Assembly: GCA_020346245.1 (NCBI GenBank)
Contig: CP070778.1
Span: 1,934,664 to 1,985,662 of the forward strand
From: Flavobacteriaceae bacterium
GTDB lineage: Bacteria; Bacteroidota; Bacteroidia; Flavobacteriales; Flavobacteriaceae
Length of the DNA: 50,999 bases
Direction: 5' to 3'
In this document: positions 1-7,120 of the stretch, in pieces
Layout: each line of letters starts with the position of its first letter
Position numbering within the stretch: position 1 is the stretch's first letter
Translations under genes and position numbers: made by a program
The notes under the pieces: model-generated
Databases searched by the model: none
Told to the model about the DNA's origin: nothing
What the model saw: only the letters and a program-made list of their open reading frames with translations

Positions 1-2
1 CG

Positions 3-311
3 AAGCCAATTGTGTTCAGGGCATATCCTAAAAACCACCGCTTATTGGGAGAACTCGAAGGTGAGGATAAAATTCATCGCCTTATAAAAATAGCAGAAGG
101 TTGGTATACCATTTCGCGTAAGGAGCAAGCCTTACTCTTCAATGACCTTCGTTTTGGCTTGATAAGCCTTAATCCTATTGATCCCAAATTTGCTTTTAGC
201 TACAAGCTTCTTAAAAGAAACAATGAGGTCATCGTTGAAGAAACTCCGAAATTCAAAGAAGACGCACAAAACGTTTTATTAGAATTGTGGGCACGAATCT
301 GGGGAAACTAA
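3..311 (+). CDS. Membrane-bound metal-dependent hydrolase-like protein, C-terminal part (5' end outside window)
   Basis: The reading frame is open from base 3 with no stop before it, so this is the tail of a gene that begins upstream of the window. A GTG at base 12 is the first possible start inside the window but is unlikely to be the real one. About 100 residues are visible, with the segment FNDLRFG near the middle and an FSY stretch after it. This pattern resembles the soluble C-terminal tail of the YdjM/LexA-binding (DUF457) family of membrane-bound putative metal-dependent hydrolases of Bacteroidota. The zinc site and membrane segments would lie in the missing part, so the assignment rests on tail resemblance only. 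It is convergent with the DUF4407 gene, 35 nt away, with no clear terminator between them. Confidence 0.5.
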   Translation, partial: KPIVFRAYPKNHRLLGELEGEDKIHRLIKIAEGWYTISRKEQALLFNDLRFGLISLNPIDPKFAFSYKLLKRNNEVIVEETPKFKEDAQNVLLELWARIWGN

Positions 312-346
312 TCTCAGATTCCTAATCTCTTTTATTCACAATAATC

Positions 347-1447
347 CTACAAACTTTTTATCTGAAGATCGTGAAAAGTATCTGCCTGTAGTCGAAGCAA
401 TTCTTCTGCTTTCTGTTTTTTATAGGCATAAACGGCTTCTTCCTCTGCTATCTCACCATAAATTTTCTCATTGAGCGAAGTGTCTGTAGCCAGGATTTTT
501 TGACGTTGTTGCACCTTTTGCATCACCCAGGTCTCTACGGCACTTTCCTCATCTTCCAATTTAAGGTCATAGGGCCCTTTTGGAGCCAGGAGTTTTACAA
601 TTATTGGCGAGGTTTCTATAGCCAGGAAAAGCAGGAAAATAAAAAAAGATGGGAACCACGGTAGTTCTCCCAGTGCATTTATACGGGCCATAAGGCCATC
701 AAATCCGTCAATGATTGGTTGAGAATCTTCTACCGCCTGTGAATATTCAGTATTTAAAGCCGCTATCTGAGATTCTTTATCCGCAATCTTCAGTGCATTG
801 GACTCTTTTAATTGGCGTAACTCCAACAAGGCTGCATCATGCTTTTCCCGTTTTTCTTTGTACACCGGCCCTTTGCCCAAAAGCATTGTTCCAGCTCTGC
901 CTTCTGCCTCAGAAATATAGGTGTCGTACAGCGCATTGGTCTCGGCCTCCTTAATATTTATTTCATTCTTAAGTGAAGCAATATCTTCATTAAGGCTCTC
1001 AACCACCGGGGCGTATTGCTGGGCTATTTGCGCTTTGTTTGCAAGGGTAAGTTCGTTTTTTTGTTCCAATAAAACCTGGTTGATTTCCTTTTCGAAAATT
1101 TTCATTTCCAAAGGCTTGGAGATCACCACGGCTATAATGACTGCCAAAATTATCCTGGGAGTTGCCTGTAGAAACTCACTTTTAAAACTGTCTCTTTTTT
1201 TAATAGTAGAGACTATAAACCGGTCCAGGTTAAAAATCAAAAGACCCCAAACAAGACCAAAAAAGATAGCGGTATAAACGTTATCAAATACCGTATAGAG
1301 GGCATAAGAACCGGCAATAAAGGCCATTACGGCTGTAAAAAAAACAGTGGCTCCAATACCGGCGTATTTGTTTTGTTCTCCTGAAGAACAGGATTCAAGA
1401 ATGCCTGTGTCTGCCCCGGAGCAGAGGATAAAAAATCTTCGTATCAT
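347..1447 (-). CDS. DUF4407 domain-containing membrane protein
   Basis: The 366-residue protein has a layout typical of DUF4407. A short cytoplasmic N-terminus contains a Cys-rich patch (CSGADTGILESCSSGEQNK, residues 9-27). Hydrophobic segments follow at about 30-54, 58-80 and 98-112. A long charged, Ala/Glu/Lys-rich region that should form a coiled coil spans about 115-245. A fourth hydrophobic segment lies near 265-288 and a charged tail ends the protein. The segment FNLDRFIVS after the second helix is characteristic of the family. Function is unknown; the long soluble coiled coil between membrane segments suggests a structural or signalling role in the inner membrane. It starts with ATG and is separated from the upstream co-directional hydrolase gene by a strong terminator, so it probably has its own promoter, which I could not recognise. 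Confidence 0.8.
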   Translation of the reverse strand: MIRRFFILCSGADTGILESCSSGEQNKYAGIGATVFFTAVMAFIAGSYALYTVFDNVYTAIFFGLVWGLLIFNLDRFIVSTIKKRDSFKSEFLQATPRIILAVIIAVVISKPLEMKIFEKEINQVLLEQKNELTLANKAQIAQQYAPVVESLNEDIASLKNEINIKEAETNALYDTYISEAEGRAGTMLLGKGPVYKEKREKHDAALLELRQLKESNALKIADKESQIAALNTEYSQAVEDSQPIIDGFDGLMARINALGELPWFPSFFIFLLFLAIETSPIIVKLLAPKGPYDLKLEDEESAVETWVMQKVQQRQKILATDTSLNEKIYGEIAEEEAVYAYKKQKAEELLRLQADTFHDLQIKSL

Positions 1448-1503
1448 AATAGTGTTCGTTTTTGATTGTGACTATAAGAACGTGTTTTTTGTTGAAATGT
1501 TAC

Positions 1504-1527
1504 AAAAAAAGCCCCAAAATTTGGGGC
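1504..1527 (-). terminator. Rho-independent terminator after the alpha/beta hydrolase gene
   Basis: On the minus strand an 8-bp perfect stem (GCCCCAAA pairing with TTTGGGGC, single-base apex as written, so a slightly larger loop in practice) is followed directly by a run of seven or more T. It lies 42 nt past the stop of the gene ending at 1569 and before the DUF4407 start, so it separates the two transcripts. Confidence 0.85.
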
Positions 1528-1568
1528 CGGGCTTTTACCTCTATTATTTATCTCCTTTCAATCACTTT

Positions 1569-3269
1569 TTATTTTAGCTTGGCCCGATAATCCAGAGCTA
1601 GATTTCTGTATCGCTCATCGGGTTCGAATTCCAGACATTTATTGAAGTTGATTTTAGCATTGGCAAAGTCTTCAATGCGATAGTAACCCAGGCCTAAATT
1701 AAAAAACGCCCTGGCATCTTTGGGATGGAGAAGGCTGTTTAACTCAAAATAGTTTATTGATTTTATGCCCTCTCCACTCATAGATAGTACATGGGCTGTA
1801 TGATTGAGCTCATCGTAGCCAAACTGGCATGATTTATTTTTTTTGTAAACCTCCAAGAACATCTCTAACATTTGAGCGCTGTCACGAAACTGCAAAACCC
1901 TGGAATAAAAACTATTTGGATAATTCCTTCCGTACCATTCCATCAATTGAGCAGAAAGAAAATTAAAACTATTTTCTGATGAGATGTAGATTAATTTTTG
2001 AACATCTTGTTCAGGATAGCGAATTCCATTCGCTCCATCTATTGTGTTCTGTAGAAATTTAATCAATCCATTACCACCATTGTCACTGAACATTTGGAAG
2101 AGTTTGTCAACAGAGGGAAGTCCTTTCTTGGATTTGATCTTGACAAAGGAAGTATCTAAATTGGCAGTATGGAATCCTTCCCGAAGGAAATCATCATAGT
2201 TGTACTTTTCTTTGAAGACACCGTTTAAAAAAAGCAGGCAATACTTCGCCATAAGGTCATAACCTTTTAAACGTAGCTCCAAACCTTCGAGATCTCGGGG
2301 TGCATAAAGTTTAATGAATTGTGAAGCGAGGTCCGTGTGTTCCAGTTTAGGAAGGTTTACTATAAAAGCATCACTGTATACCAATCGATCGTAAAAGGGA
2401 AGATCATTCATATAGCCCACACTATTAATGAATAAGGTGGGTTTTGTGAATCGACCATAATCTTCGTATGGAGAATCTTTAAAAAACCCATAGGCTTCAT
2501 GGATGCTTGGATCCAGACCTATCCATGCGTCAACAGAGGTATTTCTGGCATACATTAGGACATTAGACAGACCCCCCAGGCTAAAACCGGATACGGCTAA
2601 ATTCTCAATATCAGCACTATTGAATTCTGTAATCCGGGCAAGAAGAAACTCCATATCCCTGGCTTGGGTTTCAACACCAATTCGGGATATAGGCATTTCC
2701 CTGGTAACCGGCCCCATGCTAGGACTGGAAACAACTACATAACCATGACTCGCCAGGAATTCACATAAAAGTGCATTTTCGAAGGCAGTAGACCACCAGC
2801 TTGGGCCGTAAATCACTACCGGGAATTTTAGTTTATCAAATTCAGGAGCATTGAGAACAGCCATCATTTGAGCCTTTAATTCCTCACCTAGAATTTTGGG
2901 GTCTACAGGGTCGGTCTCCAGAAATTCTTTAATAAGCTTTTCCTTCAGTTTTTCTGTTATAACTACTTCTCCGGTCTCATGTGCTTTTAGAAAAAAATAG
3001 TCTTCATAAATCATAGGAGCACTTCCCGAATTTGGTGCAGGATACCAGATACAGACTTGCATTGGCCTGAAAGAGGTATGGTTGGCATTGGATTTTGAAT
3101 CTCCTGTTTCTGTGTAGAAACTTCGACTTCGGTCATTTGTGTTATGGACTTTGAAGCCCACAGAAAAAGGTCCGTATGACTCCGATATTCGGATTTTGGA
3201 ACTTTGAGCATAGGAGTTGTTGGCTGTCAGAATAAGACATAGCCAGATTAGCCTTAGGATAAATTTCAT
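1569..3269 (-). CDS. Secreted alpha/beta hydrolase (PAF-acetylhydrolase-like) with C-terminal TPR
   Basis: The 566-residue protein starts with a signal peptide (about residues 1-21, ending SYAQ). An alpha/beta-hydrolase domain spans roughly 65-325. The nucleophile elbow GFSLGG places the catalytic Ser at 230, D253 in GLDPS or a later Asp is a candidate acid, and H311 in LEHTD is the likely catalytic His. The stretches VCIWYPAP (72-79) and VVIYGPSWWST (151-161) match dienelactone hydrolase/platelet-activating-factor acetylhydrolase relatives. The last 75 residues hold tetratricopeptide-like helices (FNLGLGYYRIEDFANAK). It should act in the periplasm or outside the cell on an ester; the substrate cannot be inferred. 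It lies 92 nt downstream of the M56 peptidase gene in the same direction, so it could be transcribed with blaI-blaR1. Starts at ATG and ends before a strong terminator. Confidence 0.75.
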   Translation of the reverse strand: MKFILRLIWLCLILTANNSYAQSSKIRISESYGPFSVGFKVHNTNDRSRSFYTETGDSKSNANHTSFRPMQVCIWYPAPNSGSAPMIYEDYFFLKAHETGEVVITEKLKEKLIKEFLETDPVDPKILGEELKAQMMAVLNAPEFDKLKFPVVIYGPSWWSTAFENALLCEFLASHGYVVVSSPSMGPVTREMPISRIGVETQARDMEFLLARITEFNSADIENLAVSGFSLGGLSNVLMYARNTSVDAWIGLDPSIHEAYGFFKDSPYEDYGRFTKPTLFINSVGYMNDLPFYDRLVYSDAFIVNLPKLEHTDLASQFIKLYAPRDLEGLELRLKGYDLMAKYCLLFLNGVFKEKYNYDDFLREGFHTANLDTSFVKIKSKKGLPSVDKLFQMFSDNGGNGLIKFLQNTIDGANGIRYPEQDVQKLIYISSENSFNFLSAQLMEWYGRNYPNSFYSRVLQFRDSAQMLEMFLEVYKKNKSCQFGYDELNHTAHVLSMSGEGIKSINYFELNSLLHPKDARAFFNLGLGYYRIEDFANAKINFNKCLEFEPDERYRNLALDYRAKLK

Positions 3270-3361
3270 AGGTTAAATATTTAATTGTTAGACGTTTGTA
3301 TGATTGAAATTGTATTGAACCAATAAAGTTTCAGGTAAAAGGCTATTGGTTCTTTGTTTTC

Positions 3362-4645
3362 CTAAGGGGAATATTCCTTAAGAATAGGGATTTGATCATG
3401 TTTCTCTGACAATTCGGCGTTTGAGAGTTTTACGATAGGTTTTTCAAGACCTGTATGCATGGCGATCAGATCAATTTTTCGGGCATCACGTACGAGGTTT
3501 ACAGCCTGTTCGGAACTGATGGATTCCTCATTGTAATAAAACTGTGCATTCTGATCTTTCATTTCTTTCATGAATTCCAGGGGTGATGGACTTCTGTCAT
3601 CCTCAAGATACGTAACTTCTCTGGTGGCCGATTTATCTTTGGATTGAAGAGGTATTATTTCATTTAAATTTGAAATCGGTTTTTTTGATACTACATCACG
3701 GTTGGGATCGTTTGCGACCTTTGGAATTTTGGCATATTTACCTTCTGTTCGGATTGATGAATTGTGAGATTGGTTTAAGGCCCATGTGACACCTGAATTA
3801 CCAAAGCTAATCATAGCTAAACAGGTAACAGAAATGACACCTAATTGTCTGGTCAGAGCAGAAATTTTGCTGGTTTCTTTTTTCATGACAAGCAAACGTT
3901 TTTTGATGGACGAATAATTAATAGCATGTACTATTCCGGGCTGATTTTTGTATAGATCGAAACTTATAAGGGTATTCCAGTACTGTTGACGCTTGATACC
4001 CTTGTTAATGACATCTTTGTCTGCCAGGAATTCGTGGTTGAGTTTGATACTGTTTTTAAGCAAATAGATAAGAGGATTAAACCAGAGTATTAAATGCACG
4101 AATTCTATGAATAGAATATCGAAACTGTGCTTTTGACTTACATGTGATTCTTCGTGGATGATCACTTCTATGGGAATCTGATCATTTAAGTACTGATCGC
4201 GGTTGAGAAATATATATTTTAAAAAGGTATGGGGGACAACAGAATTTGCGAGTAACACCTTTGTATGATTGGGTCCTTTCAATTTAGGATTCTTTCTAAT
4301 TGTTTGGAAGATTTGGTTTAAGTTAAAAATAAACCTGCCTCCCATGATAGTGAGACCTGTTAGGTATATAAAAAGTGGAATCTGTTGCCATATTTCTGAT
4401 CCTGTTTCACCTTTTGGTGAAACACTAAAATTATAATCCTCATAAAGAAATTCAGTTACCATAGTATCGGGCAACTCCACCTGAAAGTACGCCAAAGGTA
4501 TTAAAGGGATGATACCCGAAAAAAGAACCGAAGACAAAAGGAAGATTCTCTTATATACATGAAACGACTCCTTTTCCAGAAAGAGTTTATAAAATAAGAA
4601 GAAGGCCAGAAGGCAGGCACTGAATTTTATCAAATATTCCAGCAT
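3362..4645 (-). CDS. M56 family (BlaR1/MecR1-like) membrane metallopeptidase, putative anti-repressor
   Basis: The 427-residue membrane protein has hydrophobic segments at about 5-23, 33-53, 90-107 and 265-287. Between the third and fourth is a gluzincin zinc site, HEESH at 164-168, with the third ligand Glu in NHEFLADK (E205). This is the BlaR1 peptidase M56 domain, which on sensing a ligand leads to cleavage of the cognate BlaI repressor. The C-terminal part (about 290-427) is poorly conserved and shows neither the penicillin-binding sensor domain of BlaR1 nor a TonB-like motif, so the signal sensed is unknown. The gene begins 2 nt after the blaI stop codon, so the two are co-transcribed and translationally linked. 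No beta-lactamase is nearby. Confidence 0.85.
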   Translation of the reverse strand: MLEYLIKFSACLLAFFLFYKLFLEKESFHVYKRIFLLSSVLFSGIIPLIPLAYFQVELPDTMVTEFLYEDYNFSVSPKGETGSEIWQQIPLFIYLTGLTIMGGRFIFNLNQIFQTIRKNPKLKGPNHTKVLLANSVVPHTFLKYIFLNRDQYLNDQIPIEVIIHEESHVSQKHSFDILFIEFVHLILWFNPLIYLLKNSIKLNHEFLADKDVINKGIKRQQYWNTLISFDLYKNQPGIVHAINYSSIKKRLLVMKKETSKISALTRQLGVISVTCLAMISFGNSGVTWALNQSHNSSIRTEGKYAKIPKVANDPNRDVVSKKPISNLNEIIPLQSKDKSATREVTYLEDDRSPSPLEFMKEMKDQNAQFYYNEESISSEQAVNLVRDARKIDLIAMHTGLEKPIVKLSNAELSEKHDQIPILKEYSP

Positions 4646-4647
4646 AA

Positions 4648-5013
4648 TTATTTTTTCTTAAGTTCTTCGTCTATCAAATTTCTAAGATCCTGCAACTCTT
4701 TTTTACTAAGATTGGTGTTCCTGGTAAAGAATGATGCGAATTGTGATGTACTGTCATCAAAGAAGTTCTTAATCAGACGTTTAACATGTCTGGAAAAGTA
4801 GTCCTTCTTTTTTACCTGGGCATAATATTTCCTTGAACGTCCTACAATATTATACCCAATAAACCCTTTGTCCGTCATACGTTTTAAAAGCGTTGCCACT
4901 GTAGTCACCGCTGGTTGTGGGTCTGAATAAGCTTCGATAAGATCTTTCATAAATGCCGGTTGCTTTTCCCAAAGGATATTCATAAGTTCTTCTTCTGACT
5001 TGGATAGTTGCAT
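4648..5013 (-). CDS. BlaI/MecI/CopY family transcriptional repressor
   Basis: The 121-residue protein matches the full length of the Penicillinase_R family. Residues 1-70 form a winged helix-turn-helix, with the family-typical opening LSKSEEELMNILWEK and the recognition-helix and wing region VATLLKRMTDKGFIGY. The C-terminal half is a helical dimerisation region in which cleavage by the M56 partner would occur. It is the first gene of an operon with the M56 peptidase. Two dyads of the BlaI operator type lie over its own promoter (see separate entries), which strongly suggests autorepression. Target genes other than its own operon are not visible, though the secreted hydrolase downstream is a candidate. 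Confidence 0.93.
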   Translation of the reverse strand: MQLSKSEEELMNILWEKQPAFMKDLIEAYSDPQPAVTTVATLLKRMTDKGFIGYNIVGRSRKYYAQVKKKDYFSRHVKRLIKNFFDDSTSQFASFFTRNTNLSKKELQDLRNLIDEELKKK

Positions 5014-5028
5014 AATTGACTATTTAAC

Positions 5029-5042
5029 TCTACAAACATAGA
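5029..5042. promoter_or_regulatory. BlaI-type operator, site 2 (over the -7 element)
   Basis: The 14-mer TCTACAAACATAGA is an imperfect dyad: its left half matches site 1 exactly and its right half differs by one or two bases. It overlaps the -7 element (minus strand TATGTTTG, 5033-5040) of the blaI promoter. Its centre is 28 bp from site 1, close to three helical turns, so two repressor dimers would bind the same face of the DNA. Confidence 0.65.
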
Positions 5043-5064
5043 ATAAAAAAATTAATTCTACAAA
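5033..5064 (-). promoter_or_regulatory. blaI-M56 operon promoter (Bacteroidota type)
   Basis: On the minus strand, TTTG (plus-strand 5061-5064) and TATGTTTG (5033-5040) are separated by 20 nt. This matches the known Bacteroidota sigma-ABfr consensus of TTTG, about 19-21 nt, TAnnTTTG. Transcription would begin near 5026, about 13 nt before the blaI ATG at 5013. Each element sits inside one of the two operator dyads. Confidence 0.75.
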
Positions 5065-5070
5065 TGTAGA
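5057..5070. promoter_or_regulatory. BlaI-type operator, site 1 (over the -33 element)
   Basis: The 14-mer TCTACAAATGTAGA is a perfect dyad (TCTACA, two bases, TGTAGA). It contains the TACAnnTGTA core known for BlaI/MecI operators of Firmicutes. It covers the TTTG (-33) element of the blaI promoter on the minus strand. Confidence 0.75.
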
Positions 5071-5106
5071 GTATAATTAAATTTAATTTTTGATGAATTA
5101 TTGTCT

Positions 5107-6498
5107 TCAGGAAGCCATCAGTTCAGAATAATACTTGTAGAAATAAGGAATTGTCTCTATTCCTTTTAAATAATTCCAAACACCGAAATGTTCGTTGGGA
5201 GAATGTATGGCATTACTATCAAGGCCGAAACCCATAAGGATTGACTTGCTGCCCAATTCGTCTTCAAACAATGGCACAATTGGGATACTTCCTCCATTCC
5301 TTTTGGGTACCGGAATTTTTCCAAAAGTGGTTTCAAAAGCTTTGCTCGCTGCCTTATAGCCAATGCTGTCTATGGGTGTTACATAACTCTCTCCACCATG
5401 ATGCGGGTTAACTTTTATACTTACCCCTGGAGGGGCTATATTTTCAAAATGCTGTGTAAACAACTGTGTGATTTCCTTCCAATCCTGATGAGGTACCAGT
5501 CGCATGGATATTTTTGCGTATGCCTTACTCGGGATCACTGTTTTAGCACCTTCACCTGTATATCCACCCCAAATACCATTTACATCAAGCGTTGGACGGA
5601 TGGAGTTCCTTTCGTTAGTGGAATAGGATTTTTCTCCATAGACATCCTGGATATCAAGTGCTTTTTTATAAGCATCAAGATCAAAAGGGGCTTGAGCCAT
5701 GGCTACCCTTTCTTCCTTAGTAAGTTCATCTACCTTATCATAAAATCCGGGTATGGCAATATGGTTGTTTTCGTCATGTAAAGAGGCAACCATTTTTGCA
5801 AGAATGTTAATTGGATTGGCAACTGCTCCACCGTAAAGCCCGGAATGGAGGTCTCGGTTTGGACCCGTAACTTCTACTTCCACATAACTTAACCCTCTTA
5901 ATCCGGTTGTAATTGATGGAATATCATTAGCAATCAATCCGGTATCCGAAATGAGAATAATATCATTTGAAAGTTTTTCATGATGTTCTTTAACAAATGC
6001 CGACAAGCTTACGCTTCCTACTTCTTCTTCACCTTCGATCATGAATTTGATGTTGCAGGGAAGCGTGTTATTAGCTACCATAAACTCGAGGGCTTTTACA
6101 TGCATATATACCTGCCCTTTATCATCGGAAGCTCCCCTGGCATATATAGCACCATCGGGGTGGAGTTCTGTTTTTTTAATAACTGGCTCAAATGGTGGAG
6201 AATCCCATAAGTCTACCGGATCCGGAGGTTGTACATCATAATGTCCGTAAACAAGAACCGTTGGTAGTTTCTCATCAATAATTTTTTCGCCGTATACGAT
6301 AGGATATCCATCTGTTTCACAAATTTCCACAATCTCACAGCCCGCATTCTTCAGGGAAGTTGCAAAAGCTTCAGCAGTGGCAAGTACATCATGGGAATAG
6401 GCCGAATCTGCACTAACAGAAGGCATTTTCAGGAGTTCTATAAGTTCATTGATAAAACGTTCTTTGTGTTGATCCAGGTAAGCCTTTATGTTTTGCAT
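5107..6498 (-). CDS. M20 family dipeptidase (M20/M25/M40 metallohydrolase)
   Basis: The 463-residue cytoplasmic protein has the di-zinc M20 fold. The first ligand motif VYGHYDVQPP gives H86 and D88, the bridging Asp lies in RGASDDKGQ (about 126), and the catalytic Glu pair lies in EGEEEVGS (about 158). The final His ligand is in the C-terminal AIHSPNEHF. A dimerisation domain separates the two halves, with LHSGLYGGAV as the family's lid-domain motif. The length and the AxPNxxxHSPNE-type ending match the CNDP-like dipeptidase group that hydrolyses dipeptides with broad specificity. The frame extends to a TTG at 6504, but I chose the ATG at 6498 two codons later, which begins MQNIKAYLDQH as in relatives. 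No operon partner; the blaI gene follows after 93 nt. Confidence 0.9.
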   Translation of the reverse strand: MQNIKAYLDQHKERFINELIELLKMPSVSADSAYSHDVLATAEAFATSLKNAGCEIVEICETDGYPIVYGEKIIDEKLPTVLVYGHYDVQPPDPVDLWDSPPFEPVIKKTELHPDGAIYARGASDDKGQVYMHVKALEFMVANNTLPCNIKFMIEGEEEVGSVSLSAFVKEHHEKLSNDIILISDTGLIANDIPSITTGLRGLSYVEVEVTGPNRDLHSGLYGGAVANPINILAKMVASLHDENNHIAIPGFYDKVDELTKEERVAMAQAPFDLDAYKKALDIQDVYGEKSYSTNERNSIRPTLDVNGIWGGYTGEGAKTVIPSKAYAKISMRLVPHQDWKEITQLFTQHFENIAPPGVSIKVNPHHGGESYVTPIDSIGYKAASKAFETTFGKIPVPKRNGGSIPIVPLFEDELGSKSILMGFGLDSNAIHSPNEHFGVWNYLKGIETIPYFYKYYSELMAS

Positions 6499-6584
6499 TA
6501 TCAAAAGTTTGAAGAATGGCTAAATTTACAAAAAGAAGGCAGATAAATTTAAAGTTCAATTATTTTTAAATTGAAATTTTGCTT

Positions 6585-6592
6585 TATATTTG
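6585..6592 (+). promoter_or_regulatory. tRNA-Leu promoter -7 element
   Basis: TATATTTG followed by CATCCCCG is the usual -7 element and start-site context of flavobacterial stable-RNA genes (TAnnTTTG). It lies 66 nt before the tRNA. A matching TTTG at -33 is not exact; the region 6561-6573 is AT-rich with TTTTTAAATTG. Confidence 0.5.
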
Positions 6593-6658
6593 CATCCCCG
6601 TTTAACTGATAGTTCCTTCTCCATAGTATTACGAAGGAGAAGCAATCGGTACGGCAAT

Positions 6659-6740
6659 GCAGGCGTGGTGGAATTGGTAGACACGCTAGACTTAGGATCT
6701 AGTGCCGAAAGGTGTGAGAGTTCGAGTCTCTCCGCCTGTA
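6659..6740 (+). tRNA. tRNA-Leu (UAG anticodon)
   Basis: An 82-nt class II tRNA. The acceptor stem GCAGGCG pairs with CGCCTGT (a G-T at the end) plus discriminator A. The D arm contains GGTAGAC. The anticodon stem CTAGA/TCTAG encloses the loop CTTAGGA with anticodon TAG, reading CUA leucine codons. A long variable arm (GCCGAAAGGT region) and a TTCGAGT T loop follow. CCA is not encoded. The T arm and acceptor 3' half recur in degenerate form about 100 nt downstream. Confidence 0.97.
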
Positions 6741-6751
6741 CGAAGTAAAGG

Positions 6752-6778
6752 CCCATCCAATTTTGGATGGGTTTTTTT
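6752..6778 (+). terminator. Rho-independent terminator of tRNA-Leu
   Basis: A 9-bp perfect stem (CCCATCCAA with TTGGATGGG, 2-nt apex as written) is followed by seven T. It begins 11 nt after the tRNA 3' end. Confidence 0.9.
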
Positions 6779-6780
6779 AT

Positions 6781-6845
6781 GAAATACGGAGAGCGAAGAA
6801 GTCAATCCCGCCATGGGCGGGAAGTCTCTCTGCCTGTACGATTAT
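6781..6845 (+). repeat. Diverged repeat resembling the tRNA-Leu 3' end, copy 1
   Basis: Positions 6822-6841 read AAGTCTCTCTGCCTGTACGA, matching 18 of 20 bases of the tRNA-Leu T-arm/acceptor end (6724-6743). It is preceded by the inverted repeat TCCCGCC/GGCGGGA (6806-6821) and by GAGAGCGAAGAAG. There is no intact tRNA here. It sits between the two terminators. Either a decayed second tRNA gene or a remnant attachment-site duplication could explain it. Confidence 0.55.
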
Positions 6846-6847
6846 AA

Positions 6848-6880
6848 AGAACCTCCGGAGATCGGAGGTTCTTTTTTTTT
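6848..6880 (+). terminator. Second terminator downstream of tRNA-Leu
   Basis: A 10-bp perfect stem (AGAACCTCCG with CGGAGGTTCT, 5-nt loop) is followed by eight or nine T. It lies after the tRNA-like repeat, as if it once terminated a second tRNA transcription unit. Confidence 0.9.
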
Positions 6881-6898
6881 AGAAAAGTTGATATTTAG

Positions 6899-6945
6899 GA
6901 GAGACAAGAGGCTTACCCGCCTATAGCGTGAAGTCTCTTAGCCAC
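6899..6945 (+). repeat. Diverged repeat, copy 2
   Basis: The stretch from about 6899 has GGAGAGACAAGAGGC, then CCCGCC, a spoiled inverted repeat, and GAAGTCTCTTAGCC. It aligns with copy 1 at about 22 of 29 bases over the CCCGCC...AAGTCTCT core but lacks the GCCTGTACGA end. The rest of the interval to the MFS start at 7121 shows no gene or hairpin I can support. Confidence 0.4.
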
Positions 6946-7120
6946 GTCTAATGAGAATGCCGACTTTTAGAAGTAGGCTTTTAATTATGAAACGTTTTTT
7001 CGGAAACAAAAATTTCTTTCCAGCTCTTTGAAATATTTTATACCTAAAAGTCCTGAGGAGTTCAATTCTATCCTAAGAGTCTAAATTCCTAACTTTACCC
7101 CATCAATCTAAAACCAGGGA

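Noticed and set aside
715..1277. Plus-strand open frames inside the DUF4407 gene
   Set aside because: Their composition is that of a shadow of a real gene on the other strand, and they overlap it fully.
6556..6756. Minus-strand open frame of 66 aa over tRNA-Leu
   Set aside because: It is antisense to the tRNA (LELSHLSALDPKSS-type translation) and has no coding character of its own.
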